A DNA stretch of 30,443 nt from CAITSH01 sp964385505. GTDB taxonomy: Bacteria; Pseudomonadota; Gammaproteobacteria; Burkholderiales; SG8-39. Where the stretch lies: NCBI GenBank assembly GCA_964385505.1, contig CAYLPI010000031.1, positions 1 to 30,443 of the forward strand, read 5' to 3'. The translations under genes and the position numbers were made by a program. The notes beneath the pieces are model-generated. The model did no database searches and was not told the origin of the DNA. It was given only the letters and a program-made list of their open reading frames with translations. This document shows positions 1 through 7,920 of the stretch, piece after piece (position 1 is the first letter of the stretch; the number at the start of each line of letters is the position of its first letter).

Positions 1-535
1 TGATTTTCTGGATGTCGATGACTGCGATCGGGTCGACGCCGGCGAAGGGTTCGTCCAGCAGCACGAATGCCGGTTCCATGGCCAGGGCGCGCGCAATTTC
101 GACCCGCCGCCGCTCCCCGCCCGACAGCGACATTGCCATCGCATTGCGTAAATGCACGATATGCAGATCATCGAGAAGCGCATCCAGTCGTTTCGCGCCT
201 GCGGTGCCGGTTACGCCCTGCAGCTCGAGCACGGCCTGAATGTTCTCCTGCACCGACAGCTTGCGGAACACCGATGCTTCTTGCGGCAGGTAGGACAGCC
301 CCATTTTCGCGCGCCGGTGGATGGCCATGCGGCTGATGTTCTGGTTGTCGAGTTCTATACTGCCGCCGTCGACCGCTACGAGCCCGACAATCATGTAGAA
401 GCAGGTTGTTTTTCCGGCGCCATTCGGACCCAGCAGTCCGACCACCTCGCCGCTCGAGACGTCGAGCGACACGTCTTGCACGACGGTGCGCGACTTGTAG
501 CGCTTTTTCAGGTTTGAAGCCCGGAGTGTGCTCAT
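1..535 (-). CDS. lptB: LptB, lipopolysaccharide export ABC ATPase (3' end outside window)
   Basis: Cytoplasmic ATPase that, with LptF and LptG, powers extraction of lipopolysaccharide from the inner membrane into the Lpt bridge. The ATG at 535 starts MSTLRASNLKKRYKSRTVV. Visible motifs are Walker A GPNGAGKTT near residue 37, the family-typical FYMIVGL after it, the signature LSGGERRR, and Walker B VLLDEPFAGVDP. About 178 residues are present of a usual 240, so the C-terminus is missing only because the window ends. It starts 30 bases after the lptA stop and closes the visible kdsD-kdsC-lptC-lptA-lptB run. In related genomes rpoN often follows lptB; that gene would lie just outside this window. 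The family call is secure. Confidence 0.97.
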   Translation of the reverse strand, partial: MSTLRASNLKKRYKSRTVVQDVSLDVSSGEVVGLLGPNGAGKTTCFYMIVGLVAVDGGSIELDNQNISRMAIHRRAKMGLSYLPQEASVFRKLSVQENIQAVLELQGVTGTAGAKRLDALLDDLHIVHLRNAMAMSLSGGERRRVEIARALAMEPAFVLLDEPFAGVDPIAVIDIQKI

Positions 536-565
536 TAAGGGCGGGAGTAGCGCGAAAGGTCGCGA

Positions 566-1183
566 CTACTCTGCCCGCGGGTTGGCGATCCCGGTGGCGG
601 GTTTGAGGCTTGCGGGGGCGACCGGGGGTGGCGCAGCGGCAGGCTTGCCCGCAGGCTGCAGGACCGCGCGCACCCGGTTCCCGGGTGTCGTGTTATTGCC
701 CGCAGCCGGGGCATCCTTGGCCGACTGAACGCGGAAGAATTCGGTTTTGGAATCGTAGGCGATGTAGTTGCCGCGCGTTTCGTCAAGATCGCGGCGGAGC
801 TTGGCGCGGTTGAAGAATTCAACGAACTCCTTCTTGCCGTCATATTCGATGCGCTCGGCCTCACCATCCACCCATTCATCAACGCCTTCACGCTTCTGGC
901 GGAACGTGGCGAGGTTGCCGGTGGCGGTCCCGAACTGGAAACCCTCGCTGTCCTGGCGCACGACCACACGGTCGCCGCGAATCTGCATGGTTCCCTGTGT
1001 CACCACGACCCTGCCTTCGAAAACGGATACCTGGCGGTTATCGTCCACGGTCAGGCGGTCCGCCTCCACATTGACGGGTTTGTCGCGGTCGGCTTTTTCG
1101 GCCAGTGCGATTTGCACCTGCCAGATAGCCAGCATCAGGCAGATCTGGGACGCGGTTCTGGCAAGTCTAGTTCTGGCGTACAA
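566..1183 (-). CDS. lptA: LptA, periplasmic lipopolysaccharide transport protein
   Basis: Periplasmic OstA-like protein that polymerises into the bridge carrying lipopolysaccharide from LptC to LptD. The 205-residue product has a hydrophobic N-terminus ending near ALA-EKA (signal peptide), then the beta-jellyroll repeats typical of OstA domains (VNVEADRLTVDD, GRVVVTQGTMQIRGDRVVV, EWVDGEAERIEYDG). The last 40 residues are Pro/Ala-rich and probably disordered. The start is a TTG at 1183, chosen because GAGGGG sits 6 bases upstream and because the only later ATG, at residue 17, would destroy the signal peptide. It overlaps the end of lptC by 17 bases, which suggests translational coupling. Rare start codon; otherwise standard. 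Confidence 0.93.
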   Translation of the reverse strand: MYARTRLARTASQICLMLAIWQVQIALAEKADRDKPVNVEADRLTVDDNRQVSVFEGRVVVTQGTMQIRGDRVVVRQDSEGFQFGTATGNLATFRQKREGVDEWVDGEAERIEYDGKKEFVEFFNRAKLRRDLDETRGNYIAYDSKTEFFRVQSAKDAPAAGNNTTPGNRVRAVLQPAGKPAAAPPPVAPASLKPATGIANPRAE

Positions 1184-1739
1184 AGCTTCCCCTCGTTTGC
1201 GATCTTAGAACGAACGTACGTGCTTTCCTGTCGGCGTCCATGCCCACGCCTTTCAACACCGAATTGCCCTGCACGATCACCACCGGGTCATCGGTATGCG
1301 CCGTGTCCTTTTTCTGGTCTATGCGCAGGCGCTCGGTGGTTACGCGCAATTCCGGCTGCTCCTTGCCGGCCTCGCGCAACACGACGACATTGCCGTAAAA
1401 GAACGCTTCGTCCCCGTTTTTGGAAAGCTCCGCTTGCAAGGCGGTGATGCGTGTTGGTGGCGCGTCGGGCGAAAAACTGGCGATACGCGGTGCTTCAAGG
1501 TGGGTCAGTTCATTGTCGGGATAATGTACCATTTTTCTGGCCTGGAGCGAGTACGCAGGCGCCCCTTGGGCGCTGTACCGGACCGTCGTAAAGTTCTCGA
1601 CGATGAGGTCCGGGTCATGGCGTTTGGCCGCGTCGCTGCCCGCGGCCGGCGCCTTGACCGCCTGTTCCAGCCAGAAGGTGATTGCCGCGAGCAAAATCAT
1701 CAGCGCGAGCGGCAAAAGGCTGGCTACGGGACTTCTCAT
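1167..1739 (-). CDS. lptC: LptC, inner-membrane-anchored LPS transport protein
   Basis: Bitopic inner-membrane protein that accepts lipopolysaccharide from LptB2FG and passes it to LptA. The 190 residues comprise one N-terminal membrane segment (about residues 7-24, LLPLALMILLAAITFWLEQA) and a periplasmic OstA/LptC fold with FTTVRYSAQGAPAYSLQARKM and FFYGNVVVLREAG. Length matches the family. The ATG at 1739 overlaps the kdsC stop by 4 bases, and the 3' end overlaps lptA, so kdsC, lptC and lptA are very likely cotranscribed and coupled. Identity rests on both sequence pattern and position. Confidence 0.94.
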   Translation of the reverse strand: MRSPVASLLPLALMILLAAITFWLEQAVKAPAAGSDAAKRHDPDLIVENFTTVRYSAQGAPAYSLQARKMVHYPDNELTHLEAPRIASFSPDAPPTRITALQAELSKNGDEAFFYGNVVVLREAGKEQPELRVTTERLRIDQKKDTAHTDDPVVIVQGNSVLKGVGMDADRKARTFVLRSQTRGSFVRQN

Positions 1740-2260
1740 CGGGAATATGCCGCCGTCGCGGCCGCGAGCTTTCCCTGTGCCGCCAGAATGAAGTCGCAGA
1801 CTTCGCGTGCCGCGCCGCGGCCGGCGCCGCAGGATGAAACATAGTGGGCAGCCCGCCGCACCGCGTCGGGCGCCTCAGGCACCGTTGCGGCAAAGCCGCA
1901 AAGGCCAAGCAGGGCGAGGTCGGGCAGATCATCGCCCATGTAGCCCATCTGTTCATGTGTCAACCGTGTTTTGCCAAGCAGGTCGTCGCAGGCCTCAAGC
2001 TTGTCGTGCACACCCTGATAGAGGTGGACTATGCCAAGCTCGCGTGCCCGTAGTGCCACGCTCGCGGAGGTGCGCCCGGTGATGATGGCAATTGCCACAC
2101 CATTCTCGCGCAGCATCTTCATGCCATGTCCGTCGAGGGAGTTGAAGGCCTTGGTTTCCTCGCCGCCCGCGCCGAGAAAAAGCGTACCGTCGGTGAGCAC
2201 GCCGTCGACGTCGAACGCCATCAGGGCGATTCCGCGGGCACGCTCGACTGGTGATCGCAT
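1736..2260 (-). CDS. kdsC: KdsC, 3-deoxy-D-manno-octulosonate 8-phosphate phosphatase
   Basis: HAD-superfamily C-type phosphatase that removes phosphate from KDO-8-phosphate, a step in making the KDO sugar of lipopolysaccharide. The 174 residues match the family length. Motif I FDVDGVLTDG near residues 16-25 supplies the nucleophile and acid/base aspartates; motif II lies in IITGRTS; the lysine loop is near GVHDKLEA; motif III is YMGDDLPDLALL. No cap domain, as expected for the tetrameric KdsC type. Its stop abuts the next start (4-base overlap with lptC), and its own ATG at 2260 touches the end of kdsD, which encodes an earlier step of the same pathway. Confidence 0.96.
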   Translation of the reverse strand: MRSPVERARGIALMAFDVDGVLTDGTLFLGAGGEETKAFNSLDGHGMKMLRENGVAIAIITGRTSASVALRARELGIVHLYQGVHDKLEACDDLLGKTRLTHEQMGYMGDDLPDLALLGLCGFAATVPEAPDAVRRAAHYVSSCGAGRGAAREVCDFILAAQGKLAAATAAYSR

Positions 2261-3255
2261 CAGATTACCTTGGCCCGGAACAGGTCGTGCATGTTCAGTG
2301 CGCCCACCAGCTTGCCGCCGGCATCAACCACGAGCAATTGGTTGACCTTGCGGCTTTCCATGATCTGCACTGCTTCGGCGGCGAGTTTGGTCGGCAGTAT
2401 TGTGCTCGGTCCCCGCGTCATTGAATCGGCAATGGGCGAAGTATGGATGTCTAGCGGCCGGTTCAGGGCGCGGCGCAGGTCACCATCGGTGAATATGCCG
2501 ATGACGGCCCCCGACGCGTCCAGCACTGCGGTCATGCCCATGCTCTTTCGCGACATTTCCAGCATCGCTTCGGCAAAGCTGGCCGTCTCCGGTACGGAAG
2601 GGATGGCGTCGCCGGTGCGCATGACGTCGCTGACATGGGTGAGCAGCCGGCGGCCGAGTGCTCCGCCCGGATGCGAGCGGGCGAAATCGTCGGGGCCGAA
2701 GCCCCTTGCGTCGAGCAGCGCGACGGCGAATGCATCGCCAAGGGCGAGCGCTGCGGTGGTGCTTGCTGTCGGCGCGAGATTGAGCGGACAGGCCTCTTTG
2801 GCGACGCCGGCATCCAGGTGCACATCGGCTTCTTTTGCCAGCGTCGATGCCGCGTCTCCGGTGATGGCAATCAGCTTCGCGCCTTCGCGCTTGATCATCG
2901 GCACGATGGCGAGGAGTTCTGCGCTTTCGCCGGAATTGGACAGGGCGATAAGCACGTCGTGGCGCGTGATCATGCCCAGGTCGCCGTGACTGGCCTCGGC
3001 CGGGTGGAGAAAGTAGGCCGGCGTGCCGGTGCTGGACAGGGTTGAGGCGATCTTGCGTGCGATGTGACCCGACTTGCCGATGCCGCTCACCACGACGCGG
3101 CCACTCGAGCCGAGCACCAGGTTGACGGCATCAAGAAAACTGTCGTCGATGCGCTCGATCAGGGCGCGCACCGCGTCCGCCTCTATGGCGAGCACCTCCC
3201 GCGCGAGCGCAAGCGGTCCGGCTGAGGCTGGTGCGGGGTGACTGGATTTGGTCAT
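2260..3255 (-). CDS. kdsD: KdsD, arabinose-5-phosphate isomerase
   Basis: Converts ribulose-5-phosphate to arabinose-5-phosphate, the first committed step of KDO synthesis, in the cytoplasm. From the ATG at 3255 the protein is 331 residues, the usual length. An N-terminal SIS domain (about 40-175) shows SGIGKSGHIARKIASTLSST, the HPAEASHGDLG loop and ALSNSGESAE. Two CBS domains follow (about 205-330), with DGDLRRAL and the final MHDLFRAKVI. The frame stays open upstream to 3366, but that would overlap the divergent antiporter gene and add 37 residues unlike the family, so I chose 3255. It is the first gene of the kds-lpt run. Confidence 0.95.
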   Translation of the reverse strand: MTKSSHPAPASAGPLALAREVLAIEADAVRALIERIDDSFLDAVNLVLGSSGRVVVSGIGKSGHIARKIASTLSSTGTPAYFLHPAEASHGDLGMITRHDVLIALSNSGESAELLAIVPMIKREGAKLIAITGDAASTLAKEADVHLDAGVAKEACPLNLAPTASTTAALALGDAFAVALLDARGFGPDDFARSHPGGALGRRLLTHVSDVMRTGDAIPSVPETASFAEAMLEMSRKSMGMTAVLDASGAVIGIFTDGDLRRALNRPLDIHTSPIADSMTRGPSTILPTKLAAEAVQIMESRKVNQLLVVDAGGKLVGALNMHDLFRAKVI

Positions 3256-3313
3256 GAAGAACACTGATATTATCGGACGAAAGTATAGCATTCGCCTTCT
3301 CGGGGTCGCGTTG
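3256..3313. promoter_or_regulatory. Divergent intergenic region between kdsD and the antiporter gene
   Basis: This 58-base AT-richer gap separates two divergent starts and must hold or adjoin both promoters. Reading minus, there are -10-like hexamers TATACT and GATAAT, but I see no convincing -35 at the right spacing. The assignment to kdsD is tentative. Confidence 0.3.
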
Positions 3314-5284
3314 ATGAATACCACGCTGGAACTTGTTCTTGTGCTGCTCGCCAGCGCTGTCGGCATCGTTTCCGTGGCGAGGAAGCTGCACCTGCCACCG
3401 ATGCTCGGCTACCTCCTCGTCGGCATCGTCATCGGGCCGCATGCGCTTGGCTGGATCCCCGAGAGCGAGGGCACCAGCCACCTGGCGGAGTTCGGCGTGG
3501 TTTTCCTGATGTTCTCGATCGGACTCGAATTCAGCCTGCAGCGTCTGAAATCGATGCGACGGATTGTCTTTGGGCTGGGCTTCGCGCAGGTGGCGCTGTC
3601 CCTGCTGGTCGTTGTCGTGGCGTGCATACTGTTGGGTGCCGGCTGGAAGGCCGGACTGGTCCTTGGCGGAGCGCTGGCGATGTCCTCGACGGCGATCGTC
3701 GTCAAGCTGGTGGCCGAGCGATTGGAGCTGGAGTCGGCGCATGGCCGCGAGATCATCGGCGTACTGCTGTTTCAGGATCTCGCCGTGGTGCCCCTGCTTA
3801 TCGTGCTGCCGGTCCTGTCGCAAGGGCCGGAAGAACTGGCGCAACACCTAGGCTGGGCGCTGCTCAAGGCGGCCGTGGTGCTCGGCGTGCTGCTGTTCGT
3901 GGGGCAGCGCATCATGCGGGCGTGGTTCCATACCATCGCGTTGCGGCGCTCGCGCGAGCTGTTCATGCTCAACGTGCTGCTGATCACGCTCGGGCTTTCC
4001 TGGCTGACGGATCTGGCCGGACTGTCCCTCGCGCTGGGCGCATTTCTGGCAGGTATGCTTATCGCCGAAACCGAATACCGTCACCAGGTCGAGGAGGACA
4101 TCAAGCCGTTCCGCGATGTATTGCTCGGACTGTTCTTCATCACCGTCGGCATGCTGCTGAACTTTGCCATCGTTGCGGAACACCTGTTGCTGGTGCTATC
4201 GCTGCTGCTGGGGCTGCAGTTATTCAAGCTGCTGCTGATTGCCGGGTTGTCGCGCCTGCTCGGCAGCACGCCGGGCACGGCGCTGCGCACCGGGTTGGGG
4301 CTGGCGCAGGCGGGAGAATTCGGCTTCGTGATCCTTGCCAACGCCGGCGGGCAATCGGTGGTGCCGGCGAGCTGGCTGCAACCGATTCTTGCCGCGATGC
4401 TGCTGTCGATGCTGATCGCCCCGCTGATCATTCACTACAGCGACAAAGTGGTGTTGCGTCTGGCGCGCTCCGAGTGGATGATGCGTTCCCTTGCCCTGCA
4501 CCGGATCGCCGTGCAGAGCATTGCGGTCGAGAAGCATGTGGTCATCTGCGGCTATGGCCGTACCGGGCAGAACCTGGCGCGCCTGCTCGAGAGCGAGGGA
4601 ATCCGCTATGTTGCGCTTGACCTCGATCCGGAACGGGTCGCCGAGGCCGCCGCAGCCGGCGAATCCGTGGTCTATGGCGACAGCGCACGCAGCGATACGC
4701 TTGTCGCCGCCGGACTGGCGAGGGCGAGTGCGCTGGTCATTTCCTTCAACGACACGCCGGCTTCGCTGAAGATTCTGCATCATGCCCGCCGTATCAATGA
4801 ATCGCTGCCGGTGATCGTGCGCACGCGCGATGATGCCGACATGGACAAATTGCGGGGTGCCGGCGCCGACGAGGTGGTGCCCGACACCTTCGAGTCAAGC
4901 CTGATGCTCGGCACGCACGCACTGGTCGTGCTCGGGGTCCCGTTACCGCGTGTGGTTCGCCGCATCCGCGATATCCGCGGCAAGCGCTATGAATTGTTGC
5001 GCGGGTTTTTCCACGGCGAAGGGGATGAGGCGGACAGTCCGGCCGAAGCGGGGCAGGCGCACTTGCACTCGGTGACCTTGTCGGACGCGAGCAAGGCGGT
5101 GGGTCTTGCGCTCGGTGACCTCGGCCTGGAGAAGCTCGGGGTACAGGTGTCAGCGATACGGCAGGGGCAGGTTCGGAGGGCGGCGCCGCCGCCGGAAACA
5201 CGTCTCAGTGCCGGTGACGTGGTGGTCGTCCTCGGGGCGCCCGAACAGGTGGCTGCTGCCGAGATTCGCCTTCAATCGGGCTGA
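3314..5284 (+). CDS. KefB/KefC-type monovalent cation:proton antiporter (CPA2) with RCK domain
   Basis: Inner-membrane antiporter predicted to exchange K+ or Na+ for protons. The first 390 or so residues of 656 are a Na+/H+ exchanger domain with about 12-13 membrane segments (opening MNTTLELVLVLLASAVGIVS; ALAMSSTAIVVK and FLAGMLIAETEYRHQVEEDI are conserved blocks). A cytoplasmic RCK/TrkA-N domain begins near residue 408 with the nucleotide-binding loop ICGYGRTGQ, and a TrkA-C domain occupies roughly 575-650. The ATG at 3314 is chosen over upstream in-frame starts at 3248 and 3254 because it opens at the family's usual N-terminus and clears kdsD. It is convergent with the ligase gene, 20 bases away. 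KefB or KefC proper, and the ion, cannot be decided here. Confidence 0.9.
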   Translation: MNTTLELVLVLLASAVGIVSVARKLHLPPMLGYLLVGIVIGPHALGWIPESEGTSHLAEFGVVFLMFSIGLEFSLQRLKSMRRIVFGLGFAQVALSLLVVVVACILLGAGWKAGLVLGGALAMSSTAIVVKLVAERLELESAHGREIIGVLLFQDLAVVPLLIVLPVLSQGPEELAQHLGWALLKAAVVLGVLLFVGQRIMRAWFHTIALRRSRELFMLNVLLITLGLSWLTDLAGLSLALGAFLAGMLIAETEYRHQVEEDIKPFRDVLLGLFFITVGMLLNFAIVAEHLLLVLSLLLGLQLFKLLLIAGLSRLLGSTPGTALRTGLGLAQAGEFGFVILANAGGQSVVPASWLQPILAAMLLSMLIAPLIIHYSDKVVLRLARSEWMMRSLALHRIAVQSIAVEKHVVICGYGRTGQNLARLLESEGIRYVALDLDPERVAEAAAAGESVVYGDSARSDTLVAAGLARASALVISFNDTPASLKILHHARRINESLPVIVRTRDDADMDKLRGAGADEVVPDTFESSLMLGTHALVVLGVPLPRVVRRIRDIRGKRYELLRGFFHGEGDEADSPAEAGQAHLHSVTLSDASKAVGLALGDLGLEKLGVQVSAIRQGQVRRAAPPPETRLSAGDVVVVLGAPEQVAAAEIRLQSG

Positions 5285-5304
5285 TTGCGCCGTAACGCAC
5301 CTGC

Positions 5305-7089
5305 TCAACGCGCCGTCGCGTCGTTGTGGTTCGGCGCGGCGCGTGCTGCCAGGTCGAGTAGCGGACGTATTGCGGCGGCGTCCACTGCCACGGCACGCGA
5401 CAGGATTTGCACGGTTTGGTCGCGGCGCAGCGGAAAGGATTGCAATGCCTGTTCCAGCAATCTGCGCGCTTCCAGGGCGTTTCCGGCCAAGGCGAGAAAT
5501 ACCACGCGTCGGGCGATGACCTCGTTAGAGGGCCAGAATCGGGCTACGCGCGCGCTACGGTCGAGTTTTTCGTGAAGCCCGGTATTGTCGAGCGAAGCGC
5601 CCAGAATCATCCACAGTTCGGCGACCGGCGCGAGAGGGCCCAGCGCGAGCGCCTGCAGCGTCGCGATGTCATCCGTGCTCGCGGCAAGCGCATTCGACGT
5701 GCCGGAAATGCGGGTGCTGGCAAGCCGGGTGTAGTCGCGGATGCCGGTGGCGAGCCAAAGCGCCAGCGCCACGCTGATGCCCGCCAATGCGAACCGGGTT
5801 GCGTGGCGCGCGATGTTCGTTGCAGGTCGCGAGTCCAATCCCGCGCCCATGACCAGGGCGGTGAGACCGAGAAAATGCGCGCTCCACCAGGGAAACTCCA
5901 GCATCGCATGTATTGATTCAATACCCGCTATCGCGATCACCCACCACAAGGCCGGCTGCGGGGCGGTCGCGTAGCGCGTGGCCGCGCGCCACCACCAGGT
6001 ACCGAGGCCGGCCAGCACCAGCGCCGCACCGAGCGCGCCGGTTTCAGCCAGAAGTTGCAAGGGCAGATTGTGCGCCGAGGTCCATATTTCGCCGTGCAGG
6101 GTCACTGTCGGTGGCAGGCCATCCTCAAACGCGATACCGGCGAACTCGCCGATGCCGGTACCAAACAATGGTTCGGCCGCGAATGCGCGCGCGGCCAGCG
6201 GCCAGATGTGCCAGCGCGGCTCCGCGAACTCAGGTGCGCTTGTCAGCAGGCGTTCAAATGCGCCACGACTGGCCGGTCCGATGTGTAACAAGTTGCTGAG
6301 CTGCGGCACGGCAAGATTCGCCGCGATGATCAGGCCCGCGAGAATGCAGGCAGCAATTTTCAGCCGCCGCGCTTCGAAGTCAGATCGGATCAGGGTTGCG
6401 ACCATTCCCAACGCTGCGAGCCAGAGTGCATAGAGCAATGCGCCGCGCGTGCTGGCGAGGGCGATTGCCCCGGCCAGCAGCAGTGCGGCGGCAAGGGCGT
6501 AGCTACTGCGCAAGAGTCCGCGAAACCACAAATAAGCGAGCGAGGCGCAGCCAAGAGACAGGTAATTGACATACAGATTGGCCTGGGCAACGTTGCCGTA
6601 GGCACGGTTGCCGCGCATCGCCGCGACGACATCCTCGAGTGCGGCCGGCCGGCCGGAGAACTGGATCACGCCGGCCATTGCGTTTGCCAGCGCGCCGGCG
6701 AGGATGGCGACCGAGAGCACGGTGGCGATTCGCTCGACGCCAAAGCGTACCGCGAGTTGGGCGCCCAGCCAAAGCAGCAATGCTGCGTACGCCACATACA
6801 TTGCGCCCGCCAGCGGTAATTGCGCGTAGGCGGGGGCGCCAAACACGGCCGACCCGGTGAGCAAGGCGGCGAATGCGAGAAGCCAGATCGCCGGGCCGCT
6901 GAAGGCGGTAAGCGTATTGCGGGCGCCAATCTGGGTCGCGGTTGCGGCGGCGACCCCAAGGGCGAAGGCCAGCGCCTCCGCCTGGAAACTCTGGATGGGC
7001 AACTGGTGTTCCGGCAATATGAACGGCAGACAGCACATCGCCGCCGCCAGCAGCAGACTTACGCTGTTATCGGTGAAGCGCTGCGGCAC
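5305..7089 (-). CDS. Wzy/PglL-family O-antigen ligase, probable pilin O-oligosaccharyltransferase
   Basis: Polytopic inner-membrane protein of 594 residues with about 12 hydrophobic segments. A large periplasmic loop carries the Wzy_C hallmark HNLPLQLLAETG (His near residue 340), and a C-terminal helical region (about 445-594) resembles the Wzy_C_2 extension of PglL-type ligases. Such enzymes move a lipid-linked oligosaccharide onto protein (PglL, TfpO) or lipid A (WaaL). The tandem pilin genes directly upstream on the same strand favour the pilin-modifying role; that part is inference. The start is uncertain: GTG at 7089 has no clear ribosome site, and an ATG at 7038 is the alternative. A strong terminator precedes the gene, so it needs readthrough or its own promoter. 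Confidence 0.8.
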   Translation of the reverse strand: MPQRFTDNSVSLLLAAAMCCLPFILPEHQLPIQSFQAEALAFALGVAAATATQIGARNTLTAFSGPAIWLLAFAALLTGSAVFGAPAYAQLPLAGAMYVAYAALLLWLGAQLAVRFGVERIATVLSVAILAGALANAMAGVIQFSGRPAALEDVVAAMRGNRAYGNVAQANLYVNYLSLGCASLAYLWFRGLLRSSYALAAALLLAGAIALASTRGALLYALWLAALGMVATLIRSDFEARRLKIAACILAGLIIAANLAVPQLSNLLHIGPASRGAFERLLTSAPEFAEPRWHIWPLAARAFAAEPLFGTGIGEFAGIAFEDGLPPTVTLHGEIWTSAHNLPLQLLAETGALGAALVLAGLGTWWWRAATRYATAPQPALWWVIAIAGIESIHAMLEFPWWSAHFLGLTALVMGAGLDSRPATNIARHATRFALAGISVALALWLATGIRDYTRLASTRISGTSNALAASTDDIATLQALALGPLAPVAELWMILGASLDNTGLHEKLDRSARVARFWPSNEVIARRVVFLALAGNALEARRLLEQALQSFPLRRDQTVQILSRAVAVDAAAIRPLLDLAARAAPNHNDATAR

Positions 7090-7125
7090 GGAACGATGGC
7101 AGAGGGCGACAAACCGGCGCGCACC

Positions 7126-7156
7126 AAAAAAGAAGCCCGCCGAGGCGGGCTTCTTT
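7126..7156 (-). terminator. Rho-independent terminator after the tandem pilin genes
   Basis: A perfect 12-bp inverted repeat (arms 7129-7140 and 7145-7156) with a 4-base loop, G+C-rich core and, on the minus strand, six consecutive T residues ending at 7126. It begins 17 bases after the pilin stop at 7174, as expected for a highly transcribed pilin message, and lies before the ligase gene. Confidence 0.9.
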
Positions 7157-7173
7157 GGTAGCAGCTTTTGCTG

Positions 7174-7854
7174 TTACAGGTTCTTGCAAAGCAGGTATTG
7201 GTTGGTGCCGGTTTCGGCATATGCCGTCGCGGCAGTACCGACCGCAGGATTCGGAGCAGCCTGCAATTGGCCACGCAACTGTCCGGCACCCGGTGCACCG
7301 TCATCCATTTGCGTATCGACCGCGATCGCAATCTTGTCCGGCAGGTTGCTGGTGCAGACCATGTTTGAGGTAAAGCCAAGTCCCGTGGTCTGCACGCCAA
7401 TCAGGCCGCCGGAGGCATTATTGGGTTGTTGCGTGGCGGTAATGCCGGTAGTGGCGCCGGCAACAAAGCCCGACAGGCGCAGGTGCAGCCAGAACAGACC
7501 GACTTCCGGACCTGCTGCAACAGGCACCACAGCGGCGGCGTTGTACATCTGGTTTGCAGCAAGGGTCCCCGGGCAGGCGCCGGTGCAAAAGACGCCGTTG
7601 CCATCACCGCCGAAGGCGGCGGCGCCCCAGCGGGCTACTGTGGCGGCGTTCTGCTCGTCCCCCGGCAGAGCGCGGTAGCGATCCTGATAGGAGTTCATGG
7701 CGGCGGTAATACCGTTGAAGTCGTTGATGATGTTCTTGATCTTGGCCTGGGTGATCATTTCCTGACCCTTCAGGATGCCGCCCAGCAGCAGGCCAATGAT
7801 GACCAGCACGATCGCTATTTCTACCAGCGTAAAGCCCGATTGATGTTTTTTCAT
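7174..7854 (-). CDS. Type IV prepilin, copy 1 (downstream copy)
   Basis: Pilus subunit precursor of 226 residues. The leader MKKHQSG is cut before Phe by prepilin peptidase, giving the classic FTLVEIAIVLVIIGLLLGGI N-terminus with Glu5. The N-terminal helix continues through KGQEMITQAKIKNIINDFNG, followed by the YRALPGD motif common in betaproteobacterial pilins of this class, and a C-terminal region with four cysteines (FCTGAC, NMVC, YLLC) that could form two disulfides. The ATG at 7854 is chosen because AAGGGA lies about 7 bases upstream; a longer frame from 7881 lacks support. The protein equals copy 2 except at leader residues 3-4. Which machine assembles it is not proved by sequence. Confidence 0.93.
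   Translation of the reverse strand: MKKHQSGFTLVEIAIVLVIIGLLLGGILKGQEMITQAKIKNIINDFNGITAAMNSYQDRYRALPGDEQNAATVARWGAAAFGGDGNGVFCTGACPGTLAANQMYNAAAVVPVAAGPEVGLFWLHLRLSGFVAGATTGITATQQPNNASGGLIGVQTTGLGFTSNMVCTSNLPDKIAIAVDTQMDDGAPGAGQLRGQLQAAPNPAVGTAATAYAETGTNQYLLCKNL
7223..7842. repeat. Direct repeat unit 1 (620 bp, identical to 7970-8589)
   Basis: Lies inside pilin copy 1 and matches 7970-8589 base for base in my reading, offset 747. The first mismatch at one end is 7222 versus 7969, and at the other 7843 versus 8590. Beyond these limits the copies diverge quickly. Confidence 0.93.
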
Positions 7855-7920
7855 TTTATTTCCCTTGTTTGATCGAATCACCCGTCGGAACGGGCTTGTG
7901 AAGCGCGACTACCTTGCCTT

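Noticed and set aside
3600..4620. Long open frames overlapping the antiporter gene on both strands
   Set aside because: They follow from GC-rich codon bias, are Arg/Ala/His-rich and lack known motifs, while the main frame has full family features.
7855..7920. Small hairpin (CCCGT/ACGGG, 4-base loop) between the two pilin genes as a terminator
   Set aside because: The stem is only 5 bp and no T-run follows on the minus strand; cotranscription of the pair is more likely.
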